In this document: piece by piece, positions 44,172-51,864 of the stretch | How positions within the stretch are numbered: the stretch's first letter is position 1 | How the letters are laid out: each line of letters opens with the position of its first letter | Assembly (NCBI GenBank): GCA_947626135.1 | Contig: CANQQZ010000003.1 | Location: forward strand, 80,359-144,358 | Source of the DNA: an uncultured Clostridia bacterium | GTDB taxonomy: Bacteria > Bacillota > Clostridia > UBA1381 | Direction: 5' to 3' | Length of the DNA: 64,000 nt | Made by a program: the position numbers and the translations under genes | Notes under the pieces: model-generated | Told to the model about the DNA's origin: nothing | The model's database searches: none | The model's input: only the letters and a program-made list of their open reading frames with translations

Positions 44172-44846
44172 ATGACTGATTTTATAACCGAAATAACGCA
44201 GAGCGGCGGCGCGGAGCTGACTATGACCGCGATGCTTACAACCATACTGTGCGCATTTGTTTCCGGCGTCATGATAGCCGGGACATATTACATATCAAAC
44301 AAAAATAAAGGCGCCGTCCGGAGCTTTACCATTACATTGTTCATGCTTCCGGCTATAATGAGCATTATAATATTGTTCGTGGGAAGCAATGTCGCGCGGG
44401 CATTTTCTCTCGCCGGCGCGCTTACCCTCATACGCTTCCGCAGCACTGGAGAGCCGAAGGATATAGGATATATATTTTTCGCGGCGGGCGCGGGGCTCGC
44501 GGTGGGAATAGGGCTGTATCTGTACGGAACGGCATTCGTATTGATTTTATGCGCGGCTATGCTCGCCGCCGAGCGGCTCGCGTCAAACGAGAACCCTATG
44601 CGGCTGCTGAAAATCACCATACCTGAGGATCTGAATTATCACGACGCGTTTTCCGATATATTTGAGAGCTATACGTCGCGCCGGTCGCTGCACGCCATAA
44701 AAACGGCTGATTTGGGCTCGGTATTTGTGCTGTCGTATTACGTGAAAATGAAAAGCGGAGCGGATGAAAAGGCGATGCTCGACGCGCTGCGCTGCCGCAA
44801 CGCTAATCTCGACATCACCTATTCCGAAATTCCCAAAGAATATTAA
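44172..44846 (+). CDS. DUF4956 family membrane protein
   Basis: The 224-residue protein has three or four membrane segments in its first 140 residues, with conserved FMLPAIMSIIILFVGSNVARAFSLAGALTLIRFRSTGEPKDIGYIFFA, the DUF4956 core. The C-terminal 80 residues form a soluble alpha-beta domain. The family is almost always next to VTC-domain genes and may form the membrane part of a polyphosphate or surface-polymer system. I chose the ATG at 44172 (MTDFITEIT), which follows GAAAGGAACACTGCA; the track's 44040 start runs through the VTC gene in another frame. It converges with the GH2 gene. Confidence 0.85.
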   Translation: MTDFITEITQSGGAELTMTAMLTTILCAFVSGVMIAGTYYISNKNKGAVRSFTITLFMLPAIMSIIILFVGSNVARAFSLAGALTLIRFRSTGEPKDIGYIFFAAGAGLAVGIGLYLYGTAFVLILCAAMLAAERLASNENPMRLLKITIPEDLNYHDAFSDIFESYTSRRSLHAIKTADLGSVFVLSYYVKMKSGADEKAMLDALRCRNANLDITYSEIPKEY

Positions 44847-44862
44847 ATCCATGCCGCGGGGC

Positions 44863-47172
44863 TCAAAGGCTGATTTTATCGCTTTTAAGCCCCTCGGCTG
44901 CCGCCCGCACCGAAGCGCCGCCGGCGTTTTCAAACACCGCCTGCGCAAGACCGTTAAATGCCTTGCGTCTGTTGCTGTGCGCCGGGGTATGGTCGGACGG
45001 GTCGCCGTTCGACGAACCGAGAAGCCTGCCGTTATCAATTGTAAATTCAATTTCATTATCCGCCGTCGGCACAATAAGTCCGTTTTTATCGACTATTTCC
45101 GCGCGGATCACCGACGTGCCGTTTTCGGAGAAATCCTTTACAAGTCTTACCGCCGCCGGTTTGTCCGCCGTTTTTACGATATGCTCCGATTCCGCCCTCC
45201 CGTTCCTGTATCCGACCGCCTTAAGCTCGCCCGGCTCATATTCTATATCCGTCCAAATCTGATACCAGTTCTTTTCCATCGGCTGCCTGCCGATGCTTTT
45301 TTCATTTACAAATATCTCTACCTCGTCGGCGTTTGAAAATACGCATATCCTGCGTCTTTCCCCCGCCGAGAAGCTCCAGTGTGAGCAGATATGCACCGTA
45401 GGCTCGTCAGTCCACCAGGATTTATAATAATAATAGAAATCCTTCGGGTAACCGCATATGTCCATAATACCGAACTGCGAGCTTACAGCGGGCCACGCGT
45501 AAGGGGTCGGCTCGCCGTAGTAATCAAAGCCCGTCCAAAGGAACAAGCCGCTTACATAATCCGTTTCATCGGTTATCTGCCATCGCTGGGCCCCGACAAG
45601 GTGCCCGACGTCGTCATACTGGTCGAGCATATTAAGATGGCATTTGTCCTTATCCGTATCATAGCAGCCGCGCGTTGATTTGAACGTGCCCATTTCCGTG
45701 GAAATCATGGGCTGACCCGGGTACATTTCGTGAAATTCCGCCCACCGCTCGGGATGATAATTGAAGCCGGCAACGTCGACCTTTTCGGATATTCCCGAAA
45801 GACATTCCGGCGAGTCCATTATGGTTTTATCGCGCAGGTTCCACATCAGCATCGCCTCGGTCACAAACCGCGTCGGGTCAAGCTTTTTTATCGTTCTGAC
45901 CATTGTTCCCGCGATACGTCCGCCCTGCGGCGTAGTCTGCGATTGCGCCTCCTCGTTGCCTATCGAATACAGGATTACCGAAGGATGGTTCCGGGCGGTC
46001 CGTACCATATATTCAAGCTGCTCCAGATCCTCCTTCGCGCTTGACAGCAGACGATTTTCATCCATCACAAGAATACCCTGAGCGTCGCATTCGTCAAGCA
46101 GCGCCTTCGCCGCGGGATAGTGCGAGCATCGGTAGGCGTTCGCGCCCATTTCCTTTATTTTGCCTATGCGGTAACGATACATCTCATCGTTTAACGCCGT
46201 GCCCAGACCGCCGTGATTATGGTGGCAGCATACGCCCAGAAGCTTAATGCTGCGTCCGTTCAGGAAAAATCCCTTGTCCGGGTCAAAGCCGATTTCGCGT
46301 ATGCCGAGCGTTTCAGTATATTCGTCTGCCGCTTCACCGTTCACCGACAGAGTAATCCTGACCGAATATAAATACGGGTCATCAATGTCCCAAAGCGTGA
46401 CGTTCTCCATTTTCCCCGTCAGCACATCCGTATCTGACGGAGGAATAACCAGCTCCTCCCCGCCGTCCGCGCCGTAAACCACGGCTGAAACGGATATCGG
46501 CATATTATCCGGATTGTCAATTTCCGTCTGTATTTTTAAATCCGCCGTCTTATTTTTGATATCCGCGTCATAGCTTATAAAGACGTCCTCTATATGCGTT
46601 TGGGCGGTTTTTAAAATATACGCGCCGCGGTATATGCCGCCGCCCTCGTAAAACCAGCCCTCCGCCAGGCGCGCGTCACATTTTACGCAAAGCAGATTCT
46701 CGCCGCCGTAGTTAACGAAATCGGTAATATCATACTTCACGCCGGTATATCCGCTGCGGTGACAGCCTATAAAAAACTCGTTTAAATACACATAACTGTC
46801 GCGGTATATGCCGTCGAATATGAGATAAATTCGCCTTCCTTCATCGGAAGAGGGAATGTTAAATCTCTTTCTGTACCAGCCGACATCCTTTTTAAATGAT
46901 CCGGCGGTGGTATGGATATTGCCCACATCCTCCATAAGCGGAATGACATTATCGGCTGTATCAAACTCGCGCGCCGAATATTCATACGGCTCCGTCTCAA
47001 TCACAAAATCGTGCGGCACATCAACCGTCCGCCAGTCGGAATCGTCAAAATTACGGCTTTCCGGTCCTTGGTTCCACGAGCCTGATTTGCCCCACGCCCA
47101 ACGATTGCGGACGCTTAAAATGTCCCCGAAATGAAATTTCCAGTTTTTGTTGATTGAAATTTTTTCACGCAT
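44863..47172 (-). CDS. Glycoside hydrolase family 2 beta-galactosidase-like enzyme
   Basis: The 769-residue protein has the GH2 order: sugar-binding jelly roll (WKFHFGDILSVRNRW; WRTVDVPHDFVIETEPYEY; YLNEFFIGCHRSGYTGVKYDIT), an Ig-like domain, then the TIM barrel with RLLGVCCHHNHGGLG-type motif, SIGNEEAQSQ (acid/base Glu) and PMISTEMGTF (nucleophile Glu). DUF4982-like and Ig-like domains end it (FVNEKSIGRQPMEKNWYQ). The lack of a signal peptide points to cytoplasmic action on imported beta-galactosides or related sugars, though glucuronides are possible. AAAGGAG precedes the ATG. No transporter is adjacent. It lies 14 bases downstream of a GTPase gene. Confidence 0.92.
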   Translation of the reverse strand: MREKISINKNWKFHFGDILSVRNRWAWGKSGSWNQGPESRNFDDSDWRTVDVPHDFVIETEPYEYSAREFDTADNVIPLMEDVGNIHTTAGSFKKDVGWYRKRFNIPSSDEGRRIYLIFDGIYRDSYVYLNEFFIGCHRSGYTGVKYDITDFVNYGGENLLCVKCDARLAEGWFYEGGGIYRGAYILKTAQTHIEDVFISYDADIKNKTADLKIQTEIDNPDNMPISVSAVVYGADGGEELVIPPSDTDVLTGKMENVTLWDIDDPYLYSVRITLSVNGEAADEYTETLGIREIGFDPDKGFFLNGRSIKLLGVCCHHNHGGLGTALNDEMYRYRIGKIKEMGANAYRCSHYPAAKALLDECDAQGILVMDENRLLSSAKEDLEQLEYMVRTARNHPSVILYSIGNEEAQSQTTPQGGRIAGTMVRTIKKLDPTRFVTEAMLMWNLRDKTIMDSPECLSGISEKVDVAGFNYHPERWAEFHEMYPGQPMISTEMGTFKSTRGCYDTDKDKCHLNMLDQYDDVGHLVGAQRWQITDETDYVSGLFLWTGFDYYGEPTPYAWPAVSSQFGIMDICGYPKDFYYYYKSWWTDEPTVHICSHWSFSAGERRRICVFSNADEVEIFVNEKSIGRQPMEKNWYQIWTDIEYEPGELKAVGYRNGRAESEHIVKTADKPAAVRLVKDFSENGTSVIRAEIVDKNGLIVPTADNEIEFTIDNGRLLGSSNGDPSDHTPAHSNRRKAFNGLAQAVFENAGGASVRAAAEGLKSDKISL

Positions 47173-47186
47173 AAGAAAAATCTCCT

Positions 47187-48128
47187 TTAATAGAACATCG
47201 CGACCTCTTCGTCGGGGCGCGTAGTCACGGCGATACTCCTGAGCTTCAAAACCGGTCCCTCACCCTCATAAAGCGGATGATACTCAAAATCTATCCGCGC
47301 CGTAATCATCCGCCAGTCGCGGCTTTTAAGCGAAATTTTATCCTCGGTCACGCACACAAACGGCATATACTGTATATCCTCGACACAGCATGTCATGACG
47401 TGGCGCCCGGCAAGAAATGTGTTTTCCGGCATATCCTTTTCCTTAGCGCATATGCCCTTGAATTTGACGGTTTTTCCGATATATTTTTTTATTTCCTCGT
47501 TTACGTCACGGTAAAACACCGCGTAGTCGTCGTCCTTAATCTCAATCACATCCGCGTCGATATCATACGGAAGCGGGTCCTCTATATCATCGTAGGCAAC
47601 GCGTCCGTCCGCGAACTCATACGCTATCTGGGCGCGCTTTGACGCGCCGCGCACGATTTTGTGTATCTCCTGCGTGTCAAGGTTATCGTTCGCGCGGTTT
47701 AAAACGACAAGCTCCGCGCCCTTTAATTTATCGAACATCAGCTGCCGCATATTCGCGTTATACGGCAGAAAGGTCGCCGCGTCGGCAAAAAACATTTCCT
47801 GATATACAGGCCAGTTCCCCGGCAGCGAGCGGTAAAGATCATCCACGAGCCACATGCCGTTATACTCGATAACGGCTTTCTCGGGACGATAAAGCTTTTC
47901 CCATCGCTTAAACGCGCGCGGATTGAGCTCGTCAATGCTTTTTATGTTTATAATCTCAACATTGCCGAAGGCGAATTTGTCCTCGTCATATTCCTCCTCG
48001 CCGCGTTCGCATATGAGCATAAGCGTTTTTTCGCCGGAATTGAAGCGCTCATCCTCCATAGTTTCCTGGATAAATTTCGTTTTGCCGCTCTCTAAAAATC
48101 CCGTAAACAAATAAACTGGTATATCCAT
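47187..48128 (-). CDS. Fusion of CobW-like GTPase with a DUF1980/TIGR03943 domain
   Basis: Residues 1-190 are a G3E/CobW-like GTPase: VYLFTGFLESGKTKFIQ (Walker A), VIEYNGMW (in place of the usual EPSG) and VVLNRAND (base-specificity loop like NK/TKxD). Residues 200-313 resemble the C-terminal domain of YcgQ/TIGR03943 proteins: GKTVKFKGICAKEKDMPENTF, GRHVMTCCVEDIQYMPFVC with the conserved Cys pair. In Bacillus, YcgQ-YcgR are linked to metal supply. The next gene upstream (48201-49247) is a His-rich CobW protein, so a zinc-handling pair is a fair inference. AAGAAATTCC-like GGGAGGAAT precedes the ATG. Confidence 0.8.
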   Translation of the reverse strand: MDIPVYLFTGFLESGKTKFIQETMEDERFNSGEKTLMLICERGEEEYDEDKFAFGNVEIINIKSIDELNPRAFKRWEKLYRPEKAVIEYNGMWLVDDLYRSLPGNWPVYQEMFFADAATFLPYNANMRQLMFDKLKGAELVVLNRANDNLDTQEIHKIVRGASKRAQIAYEFADGRVAYDDIEDPLPYDIDADVIEIKDDDYAVFYRDVNEEIKKYIGKTVKFKGICAKEKDMPENTFLAGRHVMTCCVEDIQYMPFVCVTEDKISLKSRDWRMITARIDFEYHPLYEGEGPVLKLRSIAVTTRPDEEVAMFY

Positions 48129-48200
48129 AAATATTCCTCCCGGATAAATTAACGGCGGCGGGACAATAACGTCCCGCCCCCGAGGCTGATTACGCGGTTA

Positions 48201-49247
48201 TTAAATATTAAAAGCCTTCGCAACAGCCGATTCGTTTAATTTTGAGCCTATAACGCAGATCCTGCCTATGACGCCCGCTCTGCCGCTTCTGACGTCAATT
48301 TCGCCCGGCACATAGTCAAAATGGAGCCATTCGCCGCCAACGCCCTCAACAATTCCCTTCGCTCTGAGAACCATACCGTATTCGTCCGCGTCATTCAGAC
48401 CGCCGAGTATAGATTCAAGCTCATCGGCGCTGTATTTGTTAGTGGTTTCCGCTCCCCAGCTCGTGAATACATCATCCGCGTGATGATGGTGGTGATGCTC
48501 ATGCTCATGCTCATGCTCATGCTCATGGTCATGCTCATGGTCATGCTCGTGGTGATGCTCGTGCTCATGCTCATGGTCATGCTCGTGGTGATGGTGATGA
48601 CCGCATACCGGACAAACATCCTCCTCCTTGAGCCGCTTCAGCTCCGCCTCAAGCGTATCGGTTTTTTCCATAGCCTCGAGCATTTGTTTTCCGTCAAGCT
48701 TTTCCCACGGCGTAACAATAATTGCCGCTTCGCCGTTCATTTCCCGAAGCAGCGCCACGCAGTCCCGTATTTTCTTTTCCGAAGCGTTTGTAGTATGGCT
48801 CAGAACCACGCAGTTCGCGTGTTCAATCTGATCCTTATAAAACTCCCCGAAATTTTCAATATACATTTTACATTTGTTAACATCCGCAACGGTCGTAAAG
48901 CTGTTGAGCTCAAGCTCCCCGCCAACGCCGCGGACCGCTCGTATAACGTCGCTCAGCTTGCCGACGCCGGACGGCTCAATCAAAATTCTGTCGGGAGCGA
49001 ATTTTTCAACCACCTGCGAAAGCGCCTTGCTGAAATCGCCCACAAGCGAGCAGCATATACAGCCGGAATTCATTTCGGTTATTTCTATTCCCGCGTCCTG
49101 CAAAAAACCGCCGTCAATGCCTATCTCGCCGAATTCGTTCTCGATAAGCACCAGCTTTTCTCCGGAATATGCCTCGGATATCAGCTTTTTTATAAGCGTC
49201 GTCTTACCCGCGCCCAAAAATCCGGAAAAAATATCAATTTTCGTCAT
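48201..49247 (-). CDS. CobW/P47K (COG0523) GTPase with long His-rich metal-binding tract
   Basis: COG0523 GTPases act as metallochaperones or insertases, often for zinc. The motifs are GFLGAGKTTLIKKL (Walker A), ENEFGEIGID, SGCICCSLVGDF (the C-x-C-C metal site), IEPSGVG and, in place of NKxD, VVLSHTTN. A CobW C-terminal domain follows (GMVLRAKGIVEG; GEWLHFDYVPGEIDVR). Between them, residues about 215-260 form a tract of more than 20 His alternating with Glu and Asp, headed by CPVCGHHH. I chose the ATG at 49247 (MTKIDIFSGFLG), with AAGGAAAG eight bases upstream. It precedes the GTPase-DUF1980 gene by 72 bases. Confidence 0.9.
   Translation of the reverse strand: MTKIDIFSGFLGAGKTTLIKKLISEAYSGEKLVLIENEFGEIGIDGGFLQDAGIEITEMNSGCICCSLVGDFSKALSQVVEKFAPDRILIEPSGVGKLSDVIRAVRGVGGELELNSFTTVADVNKCKMYIENFGEFYKDQIEHANCVVLSHTTNASEKKIRDCVALLREMNGEAAIIVTPWEKLDGKQMLEAMEKTDTLEAELKRLKEEDVCPVCGHHHHHEHDHEHEHEHHHEHDHEHDHEHEHEHEHEHHHHHHADDVFTSWGAETTNKYSADELESILGGLNDADEYGMVLRAKGIVEGVGGEWLHFDYVPGEIDVRSGRAGVIGRICVIGSKLNESAVAKAFNI
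48483..48602 (-). repeat. Low-complexity CAT/GAG codon repeat encoding the His tract
   Basis: The plus strand repeats atgctcatgctcatgg-type units for about 120 bp, encoding (HE)n and (HD)n. Such repeats are prone to length change. Confidence 0.85.
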
Positions 49248-49284
49248 GTAAATCACTTTCCTTAAAAAAATTTCTTCTTATAAC

Positions 49285-49312
49285 ATTATAGTTCGTTTTC
49301 AAAAAAAGTCAA
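49285..49312 (-). promoter_or_regulatory. Promoter for the CobW GTPase gene
   Basis: On the minus strand TTGACT (49312-49307), 16 bp, TATAAT (49290-49285). The -10 lies within TATAATGTTATA, a short palindrome that could bind a regulator. Confidence 0.6.
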
Positions 49313-49334
49313 GCAAAATCCCGAATTAGTAAAT

Positions 49335-49360
49335 AAAAAACGGGCGTTCGCCCGATTTTT
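49335..49360 (-). terminator. Terminator downstream of the restriction gene
   Basis: On the minus strand ATCGGGCG, two-base loop, CGCCCGTTTTTTATTT. It should end the methylase-endonuclease transcript before the CobW promoter. Confidence 0.8.
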
Positions 49361-49582
49361 GACTATTGCCCAAGAAACCCATGTATGCTTTGACGCATTC
49401 GGGATAGACAATGTTTTTTCATGCTTGTTCCGTTAGTCCTGTTCCTTCGCCGCTGTCGATATGATGCCGGCAACGCTCGCGCGACCGGTGAAAATGTTTG
49501 GGTCTCCGAGAATAATAATGCCATAACAGATCCCATTCTCTGCTGCTATGATATAGCTTAGACATTCCGATCCAACTTTTCT
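49361..49582. other. Gap after the NotI-like gene: possible gene remnant
   Basis: Together with 49335-49360 this forms a stretch of about 320 bases without a gene between 49247 and 49583. On the minus strand one frame reads ECLSYIIAAENGICYGIIIL and on to STAAKEQD, about 49 codons to a stop near 49436. It has protein-like composition but no start codon or ribosome binding site. It could be a decayed gene; I cannot name a family. Confidence 0.25.
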
Positions 49583-50419
49583 TCAAATGACAGACAATCG
49601 GTATTCGTCACTCAGTTTTTGCTCAAGCGCTGCTATCAATGCTTCAAGCTCAACCTTTGTCTGAGCCTGAAGACCTAAGCTCTTTGCTATTCCGTCCGAA
49701 TCGGTGCTTATCCTTGCGGAAAGCGAAAGCTTTAAACGATTAGACATTTCATTGAAATCATATGCATGTATATGTACCGAATCGCCGGTCCTTACACCTT
49801 GAATGTGAGAAAATTGAAATTCCCGGTTTATATATTCAAAAAACGGTTTTTGAATAATCAAAACCAAATGTTTGTTAAGATATTCAAAGGTTTCAGACTT
49901 ATGATGCATTTGAACCAGTATGGTTTTTGCTGTCATTTTCCAATTCATCCAAAAAGACTTTCCGTTTTCTATATCAGCCCTTTCTACGGGAAAACCATGT
50001 TCATGCAAAAGCCGCTGACGTTCCGGCCAGACTGTCCCGGTTGTATCCATAGTCTGCAATTCTATTCCTATGAAATCTTTTACCTTTCCGTCTTTGGCAG
50101 AAATAAGAAAATAATCTACATTTCCGCCCGGGATAGAAACCTCAGGAACCACATATAATTCATTTCCCGGTTCGTGCAAAGTAAGCAAGTGCAGGCAATC
50201 AAAAAAAATCTGATTGTTTTCTAAAAGTCTGTTAGGGCAAATAATAATATTGTTTGCCTGATACTGAACAGTGCAGGTCCCTATTGCTGTTCCGGGATCG
50301 CTTTTCCGTGTTTTATAGCATTTTTTACCCGAATACGGGCATCGCTGCTGTGACACAGCCTGTTTCAAGTCGGCACTGTCATCGCAGTATACGCCAAACA
50401 GTTCTTTTACTTTACTCAT
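49583..50419 (-). CDS. NotI-type type II restriction endonuclease
   Basis: The 278-residue protein resembles the NotI family (PF12183). It has an N-terminal Cys-rich metal-binding part (CPYSGKKCYKTRKSDPGTAIGTC; CPNRLL), then a PD-(D/E)XK core visible as ELYVVPEVSIPGGNVDYFLIS and FIGIELQTMDTTGTVWPERQ, with the E-x-Q variant of the catalytic motif. NotI itself cuts an 8-bp GC-rich site; the site here is unknown. It starts 12 bases after the methylase gene and reads the same way, forming a compact restriction-modification pair. Base composition is more AT-rich than the flanks, which suggests transfer. Confidence 0.82.
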   Translation of the reverse strand: MSKVKELFGVYCDDSADLKQAVSQQRCPYSGKKCYKTRKSDPGTAIGTCTVQYQANNIIICPNRLLENNQIFFDCLHLLTLHEPGNELYVVPEVSIPGGNVDYFLISAKDGKVKDFIGIELQTMDTTGTVWPERQRLLHEHGFPVERADIENGKSFWMNWKMTAKTILVQMHHKSETFEYLNKHLVLIIQKPFFEYINREFQFSHIQGVRTGDSVHIHAYDFNEMSNRLKLSLSARISTDSDGIAKSLGLQAQTKVELEALIAALEQKLSDEYRLSVI

Positions 50420-50431
50420 AGCGCTATCCTC

Positions 50432-51502
50432 CTATACTGACAATGAAAACTGTTCATTTCCCGGCTGCCCGCAGCGTTCCCGCGCAATGAAAATGTATTC
50501 ATCGGAAATATCAATACCAATAGACTTTCTTTTATATTCCATTGCCACAAGGCAGGACGTACCTGTTCCGACGAACGGGTCTAACACGATCCCATTTTCG
50601 GGACATGTCAATATTATAGGCGTTCGGCATAAATCAGCGGGATATGGTGCGAAATGCGAGGTTCGCCCTTGTGTATCTTCCGGTATAATGTCCCATATAT
50701 CGCCCGGTTTACTTCCTTTGGGATTGTATTTCAGGAAGTAGAAACCTTTTTCGTGTAATTCCCTTGCCCTTCCCGAAATCCGTTCTGAATCTGAATGCGT
50801 AGTTCTCTGAGCTCCTTTTATTACCATCCTGAAATCAGATACTTCACCGTTTTGAACTTGCTTCAACATTTCATCCAGCGCAGCCAAAGCATTCTGTTTT
50901 TGCTCGTCTGTCAATTCTGTGGAAAGTTCGATTTTTCTTTTATACCTGACACCTGTAACGCCCGTTGCCGATACAACAGCGCCGTTGACAACTTTTGTAC
51001 TTTTAGGCGTGTTTCTTATGCTGTCCACATCATAGTAATACTGCTTTTCCTGCTTCACAAAATGAAACATAGGCTCATACACGTTGCGCAACCTGTCGTT
51101 TGTATTATCCAAACCGCCTTTTACCTTATTCCATATAATTGTATTTCTGAGGATCCATCCCTTTTCTGTCAATGCAATCGCCACACGCCAGGGAATATTT
51201 AACAAGGATTTTTGATAGTAGGTGTCTCCAATGTTAAGCCAGAAAGAACCGGTCGGCTTTAATACGCGATAAACCTGCATAAATACATGCACAAGGTTTT
51301 TAATGTATTTATTGTAATCGGCTTCAAGCCCTATTCCGCCGTTCGCATATTGCCTTTTGTTCCAATATGGCGGAGAGGTGATACAACAATCAATACAATC
51401 ATCCGGAAACTGCTGTAATAATTCCAGTGCATCGCCAACGTAAAATTGCGGCATTATTGTCTGCGTATCTATATAATTGGTAATAGCTTGATTAACGTTC
51501 AA
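50432..51502 (-). CDS. Site-specific DNA methyltransferase (beta-class, N4-cytosine or N6-adenine)
   Basis: The catalytic motif IV, CCITSPPYWNKRQY, lies near the N-terminus, and the SAM-binding motif I, LDPFVGTGTSCLVAMEYKRKSIGIDIS, near the C-terminus. This order defines the beta class. SPPY favours N4-cytosine methylation. The target-recognition region between them (residues 140-260) is the variable part. The start is a TTG at 51502 (MNVNQAITNY) with AAGGGGGATGATGAT upstream. It is transcribed ahead of the NotI-like gene, so protection would be made first. Length 356 residues. Confidence 0.9.
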   Translation of the reverse strand: MNVNQAITNYIDTQTIMPQFYVGDALELLQQFPDDCIDCCITSPPYWNKRQYANGGIGLEADYNKYIKNLVHVFMQVYRVLKPTGSFWLNIGDTYYQKSLLNIPWRVAIALTEKGWILRNTIIWNKVKGGLDNTNDRLRNVYEPMFHFVKQEKQYYYDVDSIRNTPKSTKVVNGAVVSATGVTGVRYKRKIELSTELTDEQKQNALAALDEMLKQVQNGEVSDFRMVIKGAQRTTHSDSERISGRARELHEKGFYFLKYNPKGSKPGDIWDIIPEDTQGRTSHFAPYPADLCRTPIILTCPENGIVLDPFVGTGTSCLVAMEYKRKSIGIDISDEYIFIARERCGQPGNEQFSLSV

Positions 51503-51555
51503 ATCATCATCCCCCTTTTTTTGAGGAATTTACCGGACATAAAACCCCATGATTT

Positions 51556-51584
51556 ATAGTATCAAAATATTACATGTTTGTCAA
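51556..51584 (-). promoter_or_regulatory. Promoter for the restriction-modification pair
   Basis: On the minus strand TTGACA (51584-51579), 17 bp, TACTAT (51561-51556). The rest of the 360-base gap up to rho holds only a 63-codon minus-strand frame with no ribosome binding site; I see nothing else in it. Confidence 0.65.
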
Positions 51585-51864
51585 CAACGCATCTGTAAGT
51601 ATTTTCAGGGTATACTTTTGATTTATCTTTGCGGATTTGGGCGACAAGCAAGCGGCAAATAAGCATAACAGAACGGTCAAATCCCTTGATTTGCATGGCT
51701 TTTAACCGATTTTGACATATTTTTGCAAATGTATCTATTCCCATATACATCAATAAAAGTGAATTGCTGTCTTATCTCACATCGACCCGCGCGGTATGCC
51801 TTTTATTTGATTTTGCTGTATATAGGCTTAACCGCGCGGAGCTCAGGATGGATCTTACTTAAAA

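Noticed and set aside
48483-48602. Possible CRISPR array or satellite
   Set aside because: The repeat is a short codon-level CAT/GAG alternation inside an intact reading frame; there are no spacers.
48321-49265. 314-codon plus-strand ORF with long Met/Leu/Val repeats
   Set aside because: The repeats are the antisense of the His-coding tract of the CobW gene; no start signal.
51562-51753. 63-codon minus-strand ORF between rho and the methylase
   Set aside because: No ribosome binding site and it runs through the methylase promoter; composition gives no family hint.
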